Shown: positions 5,912-15,669, numbered from the stretch's first letter. The stretch: DNA of 64,000 nt from Candidatus Endomicrobium procryptotermitis (GCA_031279415.1 JAITIP010000018.1:1-64000), one strand, 5' to 3'. The notes: generated by a model from the sequence alone, not told the origin. Translations and numbers: made by a program.

Positions 5912-8590
5912 ATGAAAAATACTGTATTTGTTTTGATTTTGGCATTAATTTTTATATTTTCTTCTGTATTCTCGGCATACGCCGATGAAGGAAATGTTAT
6001 ATATAGGACGCAAAGAAATTCAAGGGTAAAGAAGAAAGTTGTTCTTACCGATGAAGAATTGTTTCAAGAAAAGCAGGAAGCTTTGGCTGCAAAATTAAAA
6101 GAGCTTGAAGAAGCAAAGGCTGTGGCAGAGGCAAGAAGAATGGATGAAGAAGCTAAAGCGCAGAAAGAAGCGGAAAAGGCTGAACAGGAAAGAATTAAAA
6201 AAGAGGCGAGAGAACAGGCAGAAAAAGAAAGGCTTGAATTTGAAGCGGCAAAAAAGGCAGCAGAAGAGGAAAAGAAAAGAATTGAAGGGGAAAAGCGAGC
6301 GATAGAAGAAGAAAGAATAAGATTGGAAAAAGAAAGGAAAAAATATGAGTTGCAGGAAAAGGCCAGGGTTGAGCAGGAAGCCAAAGCAGCTGAGGTTGCC
6401 AGAAAGCAGGCAGAAGAGGAAGAAAGAGCAAGAATAAATAAAGAGAAAAAAGAAGCAGCGGAAGCTAAAAAGATGGCTAAGGAAGAAGAAAAGCGTAGAA
6501 AATTGGAAGAGGCAGAAAAGCAGGCTCAGGCTAAAGAGAGAGCAAGGATAGAAAAAGAAAAAGCGGAAAGAGTCGAGCGTGAGAAGATAATAAAAGAGGA
6601 AGCTGCAAGAAAAGAAGCCGAAAGAGAAGAAAAAGAAAGGCAAAGAATTGAATTTGAAAAAATATTGAAAGCTGAAGAAGAGGCAAAAACTGCGGAAATT
6701 GCCAGAATAAAAGCCGAAGCTGAAGAAAAGTTGCGTATAGAAAAAGAAAAAAGCGAAAGAGAAAGGCGCGAAGAAGAAGTCACTAAAAAAAGAGCAGAAG
6801 AAGAAGCAAAAATTGCGCAGAAAGTAGAAAAAGAAATGCAGAAGTTTCTTGAGAGAGAAAAAAGAGAAGCACAAAAGACTGAGGTTGTGACACTTGAGTC
6901 TGCCAAACTTGCCAGAAAGCAGACAGAAATCGAAGAAAAAGAAATCGCCGCAAGACAGAAACGCGAAACTGAACTTGAAAAGAAAAGAGCTAAAAAGGAA
7001 ACAAAAACTGCACAGAAAATAGAAAGGGAAAAACAGCAATTTCTTGAAACTGAAAGAAAAAAGGCGGAGAAAACCGCAAAACGCGAAGCCGAAGAGCTGG
7101 CAAGACAAAATGCCGAATATGAAGCCGAAATTTTGCAGCAGCAGGTTATTCAAAAACGTTTGGAAAAAGAAATTTCCAAAAAAACCGCAGCTGAACAAAA
7201 GATGCGTGAAGCGGAAGAGAAACGCAGGGTTGAAACCGAAATCAAGCTTGAAGCCGAAAGGCAAAAGGAAGCCGCAAAGAGAGAAAAGGAAGAAACCAAA
7301 AGAATTACGGCCGAAAGGAAATTGAAAGAGGCACAGGAAAAGAGATTGGCTCAAGAGGAAGAAAAAAGATTAAAAAAAGAAGAAAAGTTAAGAAAAATAG
7401 AAGAGCGCAAAATAGCCGAAGAAGAAGCAAAGCTGCTTGAAGAGCAGAAAAAGAGAGATGCTGAAGAAAAAATCATTAGCGAAAAAGAAGCTGCGCGTAT
7501 TGCCGAAGAAAAAAGATTGCAGGAAATTGAAGAGAGAAGAATAGCCATTGAAGCGGAAAAACAAAGAAGGCAGAAGATAGAAGCCGAAATAGCTGAATTT
7601 GAAGCAAAATTGGCCGAAGAACAGCGCAAGAAAGAAGAGAAAGTCAAAATCATCGAAGAAAGAGAAGCTGCAAAAAAAGCCGCCGAAGAGCAAAAACGGC
7701 TGGATGAAATTAAGGCATACGAAATGAAACTTGCCGAAGAAAAAAGGTTAGAAGAGGAAGCTGAAAGAAAAGCTGCAATTGAGGCCAGAATGAAAGCCGA
7801 GCAGGAAGCCAAAGCAGCCGAGCTTGCCAGAAAGCAGGCAGAAGAAGAAGAAAAGAAGAGAATAGCCGAAGAAAAACAAAGAGCAAAAGAATTAAAAATA
7901 AAGCAAAAGGAAGGGCTTAGAGCTAAAAAAGAAGAAGAAAAATATCGTAAGCAAAAAGCCAAGGAAGAGGCGGCTGCTAAAAAAGCGGCAGAAAAAGCCG
8001 AACAGGCAAGGCTAAAAAAAGAAAAAAAGGAAGAGTCCAAACGGGAACCCAAACAAAAAATATCCGATACGGAGAATGAAAAACTTCCGACTAAACTGCC
8101 ACAGGAAACTTCTGTACAGAAAAAGCCTGTGCCTACAGTTAAGCCGCAGCCGGACGCTACTGATAAAAAGCCTGTTGCCACCCGGCCTCCTGCGGATATG
8201 TTGAAGTCGGGGGAACAACTTAAACTCAGTTTTGTATTAACGCAGGACAAATTGTTTGCAAGCAGTTCTAAGTTTGAACTTTCTGACAATGGAATGAAAG
8301 AAGTTGAGAAAGCTGCACTTGCGATAAAAAGGTATATGACGGCTAACAAAAATAGAAAATATAAAATCTACGTTGAGGGATATTCAGACTCCACCGGAGG
8401 CAGAGAGATTAATAGGAAGTACTCTTTAAGAAGAGCGGCCGTCGTGGCAAATGAGCTTTCGGAAAATGATGTGGATTATGAAATTATTGAACCGAAAGGA
8501 TTGGGTGCGATGAATTTCATAAACAAAAGAAATACCTCAGCTCCCGAAAACAGAAGAGTTGAGATAAAAGTGGTAATAATTGCCAAATAG
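5912..8590 (+). CDS. Long coiled-coil envelope protein with C-terminal OmpA domain
   Basis: The frame is open from 5861, but ATG 5912 follows AAAAGGAAAC and starts a signal peptide (MKNTVFVLILALIFIFSSVF ... AYADE). This gives 892 residues. About residues 35-720 are an uninterrupted K/E/A/R-rich coiled coil, TolA-like in composition. A proline-rich linker follows (KPVPTVKPQPDATDKKP), and then an OmpA-like domain (about 780-892) with VEGYSDSTGGREINRKYSLR and ENRRVEIKV. OmpA domains bind peptidoglycan non-covalently, so the rod probably spans the periplasm or projects from the cell wall. A near-identical 52-bp in-frame repeat (6371-6422 and 7799-7850) lies within the rod. A hairpin terminator follows the gene. 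Confidence 0.85.
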   Translation: MKNTVFVLILALIFIFSSVFSAYADEGNVIYRTQRNSRVKKKVVLTDEELFQEKQEALAAKLKELEEAKAVAEARRMDEEAKAQKEAEKAEQERIKKEAREQAEKERLEFEAAKKAAEEEKKRIEGEKRAIEEERIRLEKERKKYELQEKARVEQEAKAAEVARKQAEEEERARINKEKKEAAEAKKMAKEEEKRRKLEEAEKQAQAKERARIEKEKAERVEREKIIKEEAARKEAEREEKERQRIEFEKILKAEEEAKTAEIARIKAEAEEKLRIEKEKSERERREEEVTKKRAEEEAKIAQKVEKEMQKFLEREKREAQKTEVVTLESAKLARKQTEIEEKEIAARQKRETELEKKRAKKETKTAQKIEREKQQFLETERKKAEKTAKREAEELARQNAEYEAEILQQQVIQKRLEKEISKKTAAEQKMREAEEKRRVETEIKLEAERQKEAAKREKEETKRITAERKLKEAQEKRLAQEEEKRLKKEEKLRKIEERKIAEEEAKLLEEQKKRDAEEKIISEKEAARIAEEKRLQEIEERRIAIEAEKQRRQKIEAEIAEFEAKLAEEQRKKEEKVKIIEEREAAKKAAEEQKRLDEIKAYEMKLAEEKRLEEEAERKAAIEARMKAEQEAKAAELARKQAEEEEKKRIAEEKQRAKELKIKQKEGLRAKKEEEKYRKQKAKEEAAAKKAAEKAEQARLKKEKKEESKREPKQKISDTENEKLPTKLPQETSVQKKPVPTVKPQPDATDKKPVATRPPADMLKSGEQLKLSFVLTQDKLFASSSKFELSDNGMKEVEKAALAIKRYMTANKNRKYKIYVEGYSDSTGGREINRKYSLRRAAVVANELSENDVDYEIIEPKGLGAMNFINKRNTSAPENRRVEIKVVIIAK

Positions 8591-8618
8591 AAATCAGTTT
8601 TTAAAAGTGTCAAATTAT

Positions 8619-8655
8619 ATCTTCCGGCAAATATAATCCGGAGGATTTTCTTTTG
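8619..8655 (+). terminator. Terminator after the coiled-coil OmpA gene
   Basis: ATCTTCCGG (8619-8627) pairs with CCGGAGGAT (8638-8646) with one G-T pair and a 10-base loop, followed by TTTCTTTT. Confidence 0.7.
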
Positions 8656-8687
8656 CAGTTTGATAATTTTTAAAATAATCTAAAATA

Positions 8688-8696
8688 TGCTATAAT
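8688..8696 (+). promoter_or_regulatory. Extended -10 promoter of the yggS-to-rluD operon
   Basis: TGCTATAAT (8688-8696) is a perfect extended -10 element 25 bases before the yggS ATG. No good -35 hexamer is present at 17 bases, which is tolerated by extended -10 promoters. Confidence 0.5.
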
Positions 8697-8721
8697 TACT
8701 GTTAATTTTAAAGTTAAATTT

Positions 8722-9414
8722 ATGGATAAAATACGTGAAAACATTATTTATATAAAAGAAAACATAGAATCTTTAAAAAAGGTGGACAATGTTGAAATTG
8801 TTGCCGTTACAAAAACCTTTCCATATCAAGACGTTTTACAAGTTTTGGAATGCGGTGTCAAACATATAGGAGAAAGCAAAATTCAGGAAGCATTGCCTAA
8901 GTTTGAACAAATAGGAAACGGTTTGAAAGGTGTTATCAAGCATTTTATAGGACATCTGCAGTCGAATAAAGCTAAAAAGGCAGTAGAAAATTTTGATTTA
9001 ATTCATTCTTTAGACAGCCTTGGTTTGGCAAAAGAAATATCAAAATATGCTCACAATACTGCAAAAACACAAAACTGCCTAATTGAAGTCAAAGTTTCAC
9101 AGGAAGAGACTAAAACTGGTATAAAGCCTGAAGAGGTAAAAGATTTCTGTTTTCAATGTCTTGAAATGCCAAACATTTCTATTAAAGGATTGATGGTAAT
9201 CACGCCTTTAAGCTGCAATCCCGAAGATTCGCGTCCTTATTTCAAACAAATTTACGATCTATTTACCGATATGCAAAACTCTTTTGGAAAAGATGATTTC
9301 AATATTTTGTCTATGGGGATGTCCGATGATTATAAAATTGCCGTTGAAGAAGGTTCAAATATGGTTCGAATAGGTTCGGCAATTTTCGGAAACAGGTATT
9401 ATGGGAATAAATAA
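8722..9414 (+). CDS. yggS: PLP homeostasis protein (YggS/PLPBP family)
   Basis: This 230-residue single-domain TIM-barrel protein binds pyridoxal phosphate and buffers it in the cytoplasm; no enzymatic reaction is established. The PLP lysine lies in VEIVAVTKTFP (Lys31). HFIGHLQSNKAKKAVENFD, the phosphate-binding end LSMGMSDDYKIAVEEGSNMV, and RIGSAIFG are family signatures. It is the first gene of a seven-gene operon and overlaps proC by 14 bases. The yggS-proC pairing is very common in bacteria. Confidence 0.95.
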   Translation: MDKIRENIIYIKENIESLKKVDNVEIVAVTKTFPYQDVLQVLECGVKHIGESKIQEALPKFEQIGNGLKGVIKHFIGHLQSNKAKKAVENFDLIHSLDSLGLAKEISKYAHNTAKTQNCLIEVKVSQEETKTGIKPEEVKDFCFQCLEMPNISIKGLMVITPLSCNPEDSRPYFKQIYDLFTDMQNSFGKDDFNILSMGMSDDYKIAVEEGSNMVRIGSAIFGNRYYGNK

Positions 9415-10216
9415 TAAAACTATAGTTTTTGTCGGTTCGGGAAATATGGCGCAATCGATAATAGCCGTCATGATAAAAGCCGCAATCGTAAATCCTGAAA
9501 ACATAATATGCAATGACATTGTTCAAATCAAACTTGACTTGCTCAAAGAAAAGTACGGCGTTTTAGTTTCTTCCGATAAAAGAGAGTCCGTTTCGAAAGC
9601 CGATATGATATTTCTTGCCGTTAAGCCTCAAAATATGCCGCAGCTGCTTGAAGAAGTTAAACCTTTCATAAAGCTGGGAGCTTTGGTAATATCAATAGCG
9701 GCAGGAATAAGCACGAAATATATTGAGGAAACTCTTGGTGGGAAAGTGTCTGTAGTAAGAGTAATGCCGAACACTCCGGTTCTGGTTGGCTGTGGTGCGT
9801 CAGCTCTGTGCGGTGGAAAATTCGCTTGTGATGAAAATTTAAAAGATGTTAAAGATATTTTTGAAGGGGCGGGGATAGCGCGCATTATGTCCGAAGATAA
9901 GTTTGATGCCATTACTGCTCTTTCGGGTTCGGGTCCGGCTTATGTGTTTTATTTATGCGAACTGATGCGTGAAGCAGGCGCAAAGCTCGGTCTTGATGTG
10001 GAAATTGCTGCTGATTTTGCTGTTCAAACCGTTTTTGGCGCAGGACAAATGCTTGCGCAAACCTCTATTGACGCGGCCGATTTAAGACGGAATGTTACGT
10101 CACCGAACGGAACGACTCAGGCGGCTTTAGAATATTTTAAATCTCAGAATCTTTCGGATATCGTATTTGCTGCAATGCAGGCAGCAGTGCGCAGGTCCAA
10201 AGAATTTGGCAGATAG
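9401..10216 (+). CDS. proC: Pyrroline-5-carboxylate reductase
   Basis: ProC reduces pyrroline-5-carboxylate to proline with NAD(P)H, the last step of proline synthesis. The Rossmann motif is FVGSGNMAQSI near the N-terminus. VRVMPNTPVLVGCGASAL is the conserved 'MPNTP' segment, and the C-terminal dimer domain has ALSGSGPAYVF and VTSPNGTTQAAL. The 271-residue length is normal. It overlaps yggS by 14 bases and is followed by yggU after 11 bases. Confidence 0.96.
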   Translation: MGINNKTIVFVGSGNMAQSIIAVMIKAAIVNPENIICNDIVQIKLDLLKEKYGVLVSSDKRESVSKADMIFLAVKPQNMPQLLEEVKPFIKLGALVISIAAGISTKYIEETLGGKVSVVRVMPNTPVLVGCGASALCGGKFACDENLKDVKDIFEGAGIARIMSEDKFDAITALSGSGPAYVFYLCELMREAGAKLGLDVEIAADFAVQTVFGAGQMLAQTSIDAADLRRNVTSPNGTTQAALEYFKSQNLSDIVFAAMQAAVRRSKEFGR

Positions 10217-10227
10217 GAGGATCGGAA

Positions 10228-10491
10228 ATGATCATAAAAGTAAGAGTGATACCTAATTCTAAGAGAAATGAGGTAGTAAGCAGGATAGGATCTATTTTAA
10301 GAGTAAAAATTTCCGCTCCGGCAGTAGAAGGTAAGGCTAATGAAGAACTATGCGAATATTTGTCGGATTTTTTTGATGTAAAAAGGTCTATGGTGTATTT
10401 AAGAAAAGGTGAACGCGGAAGAGAGAAAACAATCGAAATTTGCGGCCGCTCGGAAGAAGAGCTTGATAAAGTGCTGGATACGATACCGTAA
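10228..10491 (+). CDS. yggU: YggU/DUF167 family protein
   Basis: This 87-residue member of the DUF167 family begins MIIKVRVIPNSKRNEVVSRI and has the conserved KISAPAVEGKANEELCEYLS segment (about residues 28-47) followed by GERGREKTIEI. The biochemical role of the family is not known. It often sits beside yggS, proC and similar genes, as here. The SD is GGAGG, 6 bases before ATG 10228. Confidence 0.9.
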   Translation: MIIKVRVIPNSKRNEVVSRIGSILRVKISAPAVEGKANEELCEYLSDFFDVKRSMVYLRKGERGREKTIEICGRSEEELDKVLDTIP

Positions 10492-10529
10492 AAGTCAAAT
10501 TAATCGTTTAGACAGAGGCATATAAACAA

Positions 10530-13322
10530 ATGGATAAAACGAACAAAAAAGATTACTCTAAAACCGTAATTTTACCAAAAACCGATTTTCAGATGAAAGC
10601 AAATCTCGCGCAGAGAGAGCCGGCTTTTATTGAAGAATGGGAAAAGAATAAAGTTTATTTCCACATATGCGAAAAAAATAAAGGCAAAGAAAAATTCATT
10701 TTTCACGATGGACCTCCTTATGCCAACGGGCATATACATACAGGAACGGCTTTAAACAAAATACTTAAAGATTTTGTGATAAAATATCGCTCAATGTCCG
10801 GCAATTATGTTCCTTTTACTCCGGGCTGGGATTGCCATGGTCTGCCTATAGAAACGCAGGTGTTGAAAGAACTTAAAACCGATAAGAATAAAGTTGACAG
10901 GCTTGTTTTCAGAAAACAGGCGGCAGATTTTGCGATGAGGTTTGTTGAAATACAAAAAGCGGAATTTAAAAGGCTAGGAGTTTTGGCAGATTGGGAAAAT
11001 CCGTATTTGACGTTAGACCCTAAATATGAATCCTCGATAGTAAAAGTTTTCGGACAGCTTACTGAAAAAGGACACATATACCGCAAAAGGAAACCGGTTT
11101 ACTGGTGTCCTTCATGTGAAACGGCTTTGGCGGACGCAGAAGTAGAGTATGCGGACCATTCTTCCGATTCCATCTTTGTTAAATTTCGGATAAAAGAACT
11201 TCCAGCAGCTTTAAAAAATAAAGAATCAAAGTTGAAAGATTATTCCATTCTCATATGGACGACCACTCCGTGGACATTGCCTTCAAATGCTGCTTTGGCT
11301 TTCAACGGGGAGGCTGGATACATTGCAGCGGTATTTGATTTTGAAGACGACAGACGGGAAAAAATAATAGTTGCCGAAGCTTTGGCCGAAAACGTAAGAG
11401 AAAAAATAAAAGCGAAAAGTTTTACGAAAGAAATTGAAGCTAAAGGTGTTGATTTCGTAAATATAAAATGTCAAAACCCTGTCGTTGACAGACGTTCAGA
11501 AGGAATACTTGCGGACTTTGTCAGCATGGAAGACGGAACGGGAATAGTTCATATAGCTCCCGGTCATGGGCAGGAAGATTATCATGCTGGGCTTGAATAC
11601 GGACTGGAAATAATATCTCCTTTAAATGACAGAGGGCAGTTTACGAAAGAAGTTCCAGAATTCGAAGGGCAGAATGTTTTTAAAGCCAATTCTTTGATAA
11701 TAGAAAAACTTGAGAAACAAGGAAAACTGCTTGCCAAACTGCAGATAGAGCATTCTTATCCGCATTGCTGGAGATGTAAAAAGCCCGTAATTTTCCGCGC
11801 TACGCCTCAATGGTTTTTAGGTATTGAACATGAAGGTTTAAGAAAAAAACTTTTGCAGTCTGTTAAAGACGTAAACTGGATACCGAAATACGGAGAAAAT
11901 AGAATTTCCGGCATGCTTGAAAGCCGTCCGGACTGGTGTCTAAGCCGTCAGCGCTTGTGGGGAGTGCCGATACCGGTATTTTACTGCAAAGATTGTGGCG
12001 AAGCACTGCTTGATTTGAAAATAATTTACAGGATTTCAGAAATATTTAAAGAAAAAGGTTCGGATGCATGGTTTGACATGAGTGTAGAAAAACTGCTTGA
12101 AGGCACGCGGGCAAAATGCCCTTCGTGTTCTGGCATAAATTTCAGAAAAGAAGAAGATATTTTAGATGTTTGGTTTGATTCAGGAGTCTCTTGTGAAGCT
12201 GTTTTATCAAGTGGAAATTATAAAGATTTAGCATTTCCTGCGGATTTATATCTCGAAGGAAGTGACCAGCATCGCGGCTGGTTTCAAACTTCACTGATTC
12301 CGTCTGCAGCCATAAAAGATACCGCTCCCTATCATAATGTTTTAACGCACGGATTCGTTGTGGACGGTCAGGGCAAAAAAATGTCCAAATCCGTAGGCAA
12401 TACGATTGCTCCAGAAAAAATAATATCCAAATATGGTGCAGACATCTTAAGGCTTTGGGTGGCTTCAAGCGATTACAGGGAAGATATAAGAATATCAGAT
12501 GAAATACTTAAAGGTTTAAGCGATTCATACAGAAAAATAAGAAACACGGTGCGCTTTTTGCTGGGTAATATCGGAGGTTTTGATGCTTCGAAAACTTTAT
12601 CTTTTAAAAATATGTGCGAAATAGACAAATATGCTTTAAGTCGTCTTCAAGGTTTAATTAATGGGTCCATAGCTGCTTATGAAAGTTATGAATTTCATAA
12701 AGCGGTTAATTCCATAAATAATTTCTGCGTGGTGTTTTTGAGCGGATTTTATCTTGACGCGTTAAAAGACACTCTTTACTGCGACAGTTTGAATTCCAAA
12801 GCCAGAATAAGCGCACAGTCGGCAATGCTTGAAATTTGTTCAGTTCTCATAAGGCTTGTTTCTCCTGTGCTTTCGTTTACTGCTGAAGAAGCGTGGAAAG
12901 AAATTGTTAAAATTTTGCAGCAATCGCCGCAATCGGTTTTTCTTGCCGATTTTCCACAGACTAACAGCAAATATATTCTTGAAGCCGAAATACTTGAAAA
13001 ATGGGACATGTTGCTTGAAATAAGGCAGGCCGTAATGGCTGAAAATGAAAAATTGAGGCAGGAAAAAATAATAGGTTCGAATCTCGAAGTCAGGTTACAT
13101 ATTTCTTACGGCGAAAAATATTTTAAAGTTTTTGAAGATGCGGATTTGGCGAATTTGGTTTTCAGCAGTTGGGACATAAATTTTTCAAAAACTGAAGTCG
13201 AAAATGAGCTTTTTATAAAAGCCGAAAAATCCGGATTTGCAAAATGTGACAGGTGTTGGAGACATATTGACGGCATAGACGAAAACGGTATATGCCGCAG
13301 GTGTGCAGAGGCTTTAAAATAA
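10530..13322 (+). CDS. ileS: Isoleucyl-tRNA synthetase
   Basis: This class I synthetase (930 residues) charges tRNA-Ile and edits misactivated valine. The HIGH motif is in GPPYANGHIHTGTALNK, the WCPSCETALADAEVEY segment lies near the start of the editing insertion, and the KMSKS loop is GQGKKMSKSVGNTI. The C-terminus has a zinc finger, CDRCWRHIDGIDENGICRRC, as in the bacterial IleS type. It overlaps lspA by one base (TAATG). The ileS-lspA-lgt-rluD order supports joint expression with lipoprotein-processing genes. Confidence 0.97.
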   Translation: MDKTNKKDYSKTVILPKTDFQMKANLAQREPAFIEEWEKNKVYFHICEKNKGKEKFIFHDGPPYANGHIHTGTALNKILKDFVIKYRSMSGNYVPFTPGWDCHGLPIETQVLKELKTDKNKVDRLVFRKQAADFAMRFVEIQKAEFKRLGVLADWENPYLTLDPKYESSIVKVFGQLTEKGHIYRKRKPVYWCPSCETALADAEVEYADHSSDSIFVKFRIKELPAALKNKESKLKDYSILIWTTTPWTLPSNAALAFNGEAGYIAAVFDFEDDRREKIIVAEALAENVREKIKAKSFTKEIEAKGVDFVNIKCQNPVVDRRSEGILADFVSMEDGTGIVHIAPGHGQEDYHAGLEYGLEIISPLNDRGQFTKEVPEFEGQNVFKANSLIIEKLEKQGKLLAKLQIEHSYPHCWRCKKPVIFRATPQWFLGIEHEGLRKKLLQSVKDVNWIPKYGENRISGMLESRPDWCLSRQRLWGVPIPVFYCKDCGEALLDLKIIYRISEIFKEKGSDAWFDMSVEKLLEGTRAKCPSCSGINFRKEEDILDVWFDSGVSCEAVLSSGNYKDLAFPADLYLEGSDQHRGWFQTSLIPSAAIKDTAPYHNVLTHGFVVDGQGKKMSKSVGNTIAPEKIISKYGADILRLWVASSDYREDIRISDEILKGLSDSYRKIRNTVRFLLGNIGGFDASKTLSFKNMCEIDKYALSRLQGLINGSIAAYESYEFHKAVNSINNFCVVFLSGFYLDALKDTLYCDSLNSKARISAQSAMLEICSVLIRLVSPVLSFTAEEAWKEIVKILQQSPQSVFLADFPQTNSKYILEAEILEKWDMLLEIRQAVMAENEKLRQEKIIGSNLEVRLHISYGEKYFKVFEDADLANLVFSSWDINFSKTEVENELFIKAEKSGFAKCDRCWRHIDGIDENGICRRCAEALK

Positions 13323-13795
13323 TGAAAAAACCGGTGGTTCTGGCAGCCGCTCTTTTAATATTTGATCAGATTTCAAAATATTTTATTGACGTTTTTGTCA
13401 TTTATGGGAGTTCAATAAAAGTTATTTCGCATTTTGATTTTTTTAATATAACAAACGTGCGCAATACAGGAGTGGCTTTTAGCTTTTTTCAGGACAGAAA
13501 TTTAATGCTTGCCGTTCTTTCCGCCGCGGTGCTTGTGTTATTTTGCGTATGGCTTTATAAAAATGGGAAAACTCTTTCAAAAGTTCAGCTATATGCTTTT
13601 TGTATCATAATAGCCGGCGGAACGGGAAATGTGATTGACAGGATTTTCAGAGGCGCAGTGGTGGATTTTTTGGATTTCGGAATAAACTCGTTAAGATGGC
13701 CTTCTTTTAACGTTGCTGACTCATCCATATGTATTGGCGCGTTTTTAATAATATTGGATTTAATCAAGCCTGTTTTTAAAAATAAAAAGGTATGA
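13322..13795 (+). CDS. lspA: Lipoprotein signal peptidase (signal peptidase II)
   Basis: LspA cleaves signal peptides ahead of the lipidated cysteine in the inner membrane. The frame is open from 13292, but ATG 13322, in a TAATG junction with ileS, gives MKKPVVLAAALLIFDQISKY, the normal N-terminus (157 residues). The two catalytic Asp regions are GGTGNVIDRIFRGAVVDFLD and SFNVADSSICIGAF. Four hydrophobic segments are visible. It acts after Lgt, encoded next; the substrates include the lipoproteins of this window. Confidence 0.95.
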   Translation: MKKPVVLAAALLIFDQISKYFIDVFVIYGSSIKVISHFDFFNITNVRNTGVAFSFFQDRNLMLAVLSAAVLVLFCVWLYKNGKTLSKVQLYAFCIIIAGGTGNVIDRIFRGAVVDFLDFGINSLRWPSFNVADSSICIGAFLIILDLIKPVFKNKKV

Positions 13796-13799
13796 AATT

Positions 13800-14552
13800 A
13801 TGCATCCTATACTCTTAAGTTTCGGTGGATTTACAATTTATACATATGGTCTTTTTGTGGCTGTCGGCTTTTTTTTGGCGGCTTTATATGTTTCTAAAAA
13901 CATTAAAAGCGATATTATTTCACAGGATGATATTTACTCTCTGTTTCTATATGCAATAATATCGTCTATAATCGGTGCGCGGCTGTTGTATGTTTTAACA
14001 GAAATGCAGGATTTTATGAAATCTCCGCTGGACATTTTTAAAATATGGAACGGCGGTCTTATTTTTTACGGAGGTTTTATCATTGCTGTTACATATATAG
14101 TGTGGTATACAAAAAGAAAAAAAATCCCTTTAGCACGTTTAAGCGACATTATGGCGCCGGCGCTGGGGCTGGGTCATTTTTTCGGGCGCATAGGCTGTTT
14201 TTTTGCGGGCTGCTGTTATGGAAAAACTTCCAATATGCCATGGTCGGTAGTTTTTAATAATACCGATACTTTAGCTGTCAAAGGCATTCATATTCATCCT
14301 ACTCAGCTTTATGAAGCTTTCGGAAATCTTGCGATATTTACGATACTTCATTTTTATAATAAAAAAGAACACGCCGCAGGCAAAACTTTTGCTTTATATC
14401 TCATAATTTACGCCATTCTAAGATTTACCGTAGAATTTTTTAGAGGAGATTACAGAGGAGCAGAACTCGCTGGCCTTTCCGTTTCACAGATAATTTCGGT
14501 TTTTCTCTTTTCCGCAGGATTATTTATCATTTATAAAACTGGTAAAAAATGA
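13800..14552 (+). CDS. lgt: Prolipoprotein diacylglyceryl transferase
   Basis: Lgt (250 residues) transfers diacylglycerol from phosphatidylglycerol to the lipobox cysteine. The protein is a multi-pass membrane protein with the signature GHFFGRIGCFFAGCCYGK (about residues 118-135) and an essential Arg region FTVEFFRGD. HPTQLYEAFGN is also conserved. It overlaps rluD by 4 bases (ATGA). A PG-rich outer leaflet substrate and periplasmic face are known for the family. Confidence 0.95.
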   Translation: MHPILLSFGGFTIYTYGLFVAVGFFLAALYVSKNIKSDIISQDDIYSLFLYAIISSIIGARLLYVLTEMQDFMKSPLDIFKIWNGGLIFYGGFIIAVTYIVWYTKRKKIPLARLSDIMAPALGLGHFFGRIGCFFAGCCYGKTSNMPWSVVFNNTDTLAVKGIHIHPTQLYEAFGNLAIFTILHFYNKKEHAAGKTFALYLIIYAILRFTVEFFRGDYRGAELAGLSVSQIISVFLFSAGLFIIYKTGKK

Positions 14553-15436
14553 AAGAAAAAATAACTTATAATAAAGTTGAAAGAGAAAGAATAGATTTTT
14601 TTCTGGCTTGCGTTTATAAAGATTATTCACGTTCATACTTTCAAAGGATTACCGAAAAAAATAAAGTGTTTGTAAACGGCAAATCCGTTCTTTCAAGCCA
14701 TAGATTAAAATCCGGTGATGAAATAACCGTAGAATTTGAAAAAGAAAAAATTTCCAATGAAATAAAACCGGAAAAAATAAATATAGACATTATATATGAA
14801 GATGACGATATTATTTTGATAAATAAGCGTCCAGGAATAGTCGTTCATCCTTCCTACGGACATCTCTCAGGCACTCTTTTAAACGCATTGAAATATCATT
14901 CTAAAGGAAAATATGTTCCTTATATGGTGCACAGGCTTGACAAAGATACTTCTGGTATAATAGTTTTTGCAAAAAACGAGAAAGCAAAAATCAGCCTTTC
15001 AAAACAGCTTCAAAAAAGAACGGTAAAAAAGACATATTATGCCGCTGTAAAAGGAACGATAGTTGAAAACAGGGGAAGAATAGAGGCGCCTTTGGGAAGG
15101 TCAAAAGAAAACAGAAAGCTGATGTCGGTGAATTCGGCGGCAAAAAAAATGGCTGTAACGGAATTTAAAGTCATGGAAAGAAAAGGCGATTTCACACTTG
15201 TTGAAATAAGAATCATCACAGGAAGAACTCATCAGATAAGGAGCCATATGAAATATATAAATCATCCTGTAGTAGGCGATACCCAATACGGAGGACCTGA
15301 AACGATTGACGGAAAAGAATTTAAAAGACAAATGCTCCACGCATATGCCGTAACGTTTACCCATCCAAAAACTTCAAAACCTGTAGAATTTAAAGCACCT
15401 CTTTTAGACGATATGAAAGAAATCTTCAAAATCTGA
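14549..15436 (+). CDS. rluD: RluA/RluD-family 23S rRNA pseudouridine synthase
   Basis: This 295-residue enzyme has an N-terminal S4 RNA-binding domain (about residues 10-75, with VFVNGKSVLSSHRLKSGDEI) and a pseudouridine synthase domain. The catalytic Asp is in MVHRLDKDTSGIIVFAKNE, and GRTHQIRSHMKYINHPVVGD is the second conserved motif. S4 plus this motif set fits RluD, which modifies helix 69 of 23S rRNA. RluC or RluA-type specificity cannot be excluded from sequence alone. It is the last gene of the yggS operon. Confidence 0.88.
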   Translation: MKEKITYNKVERERIDFFLACVYKDYSRSYFQRITEKNKVFVNGKSVLSSHRLKSGDEITVEFEKEKISNEIKPEKINIDIIYEDDDIILINKRPGIVVHPSYGHLSGTLLNALKYHSKGKYVPYMVHRLDKDTSGIIVFAKNEKAKISLSKQLQKRTVKKTYYAAVKGTIVENRGRIEAPLGRSKENRKLMSVNSAAKKMAVTEFKVMERKGDFTLVEIRIITGRTHQIRSHMKYINHPVVGDTQYGGPETIDGKEFKRQMLHAYAVTFTHPKTSKPVEFKAPLLDDMKEIFKI

Positions 15437-15635
15437 CTGTTTGTAAAAGCCGTAAAATTGAACCCTATAGAATTCTAAAATATGGATAAAATTGCCGGTA
15501 AATATTAATAGTTTGAAGGATATTTTTGAAATACAAATTTATCTATTCGCCAAACTTTTCAATTTTAGCGGCAACACCCCTTTATGTCGTTATTATACCA
15601 CTAAATCAGGAATATTTTTATTTGGATAATTTATA

Positions 15636-15664
15636 TTGAAAAAAATAAATAAATATAGTAATAT
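15636..15664 (+). promoter_or_regulatory. Promoter for DUF3793-flavodoxin operon
   Basis: TTGAAA (15636-15641) and TAATAT (15659-15664) are 17 bases apart. The -10 is imperfect. The palindrome at 15670-15687 would cover the transcription start. Confidence 0.45.
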
Positions 15665-15669
15665 CTTAA

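Noticed and set aside
6095-7354. Long antisense frame (419 codons) opposite the coiled-coil gene, with others at 7351-8349 and 6526-6906
   Set aside because: They consist of Phe/Leu/Ser-rich text caused by the purine-rich coding strand, with no SD or domains.
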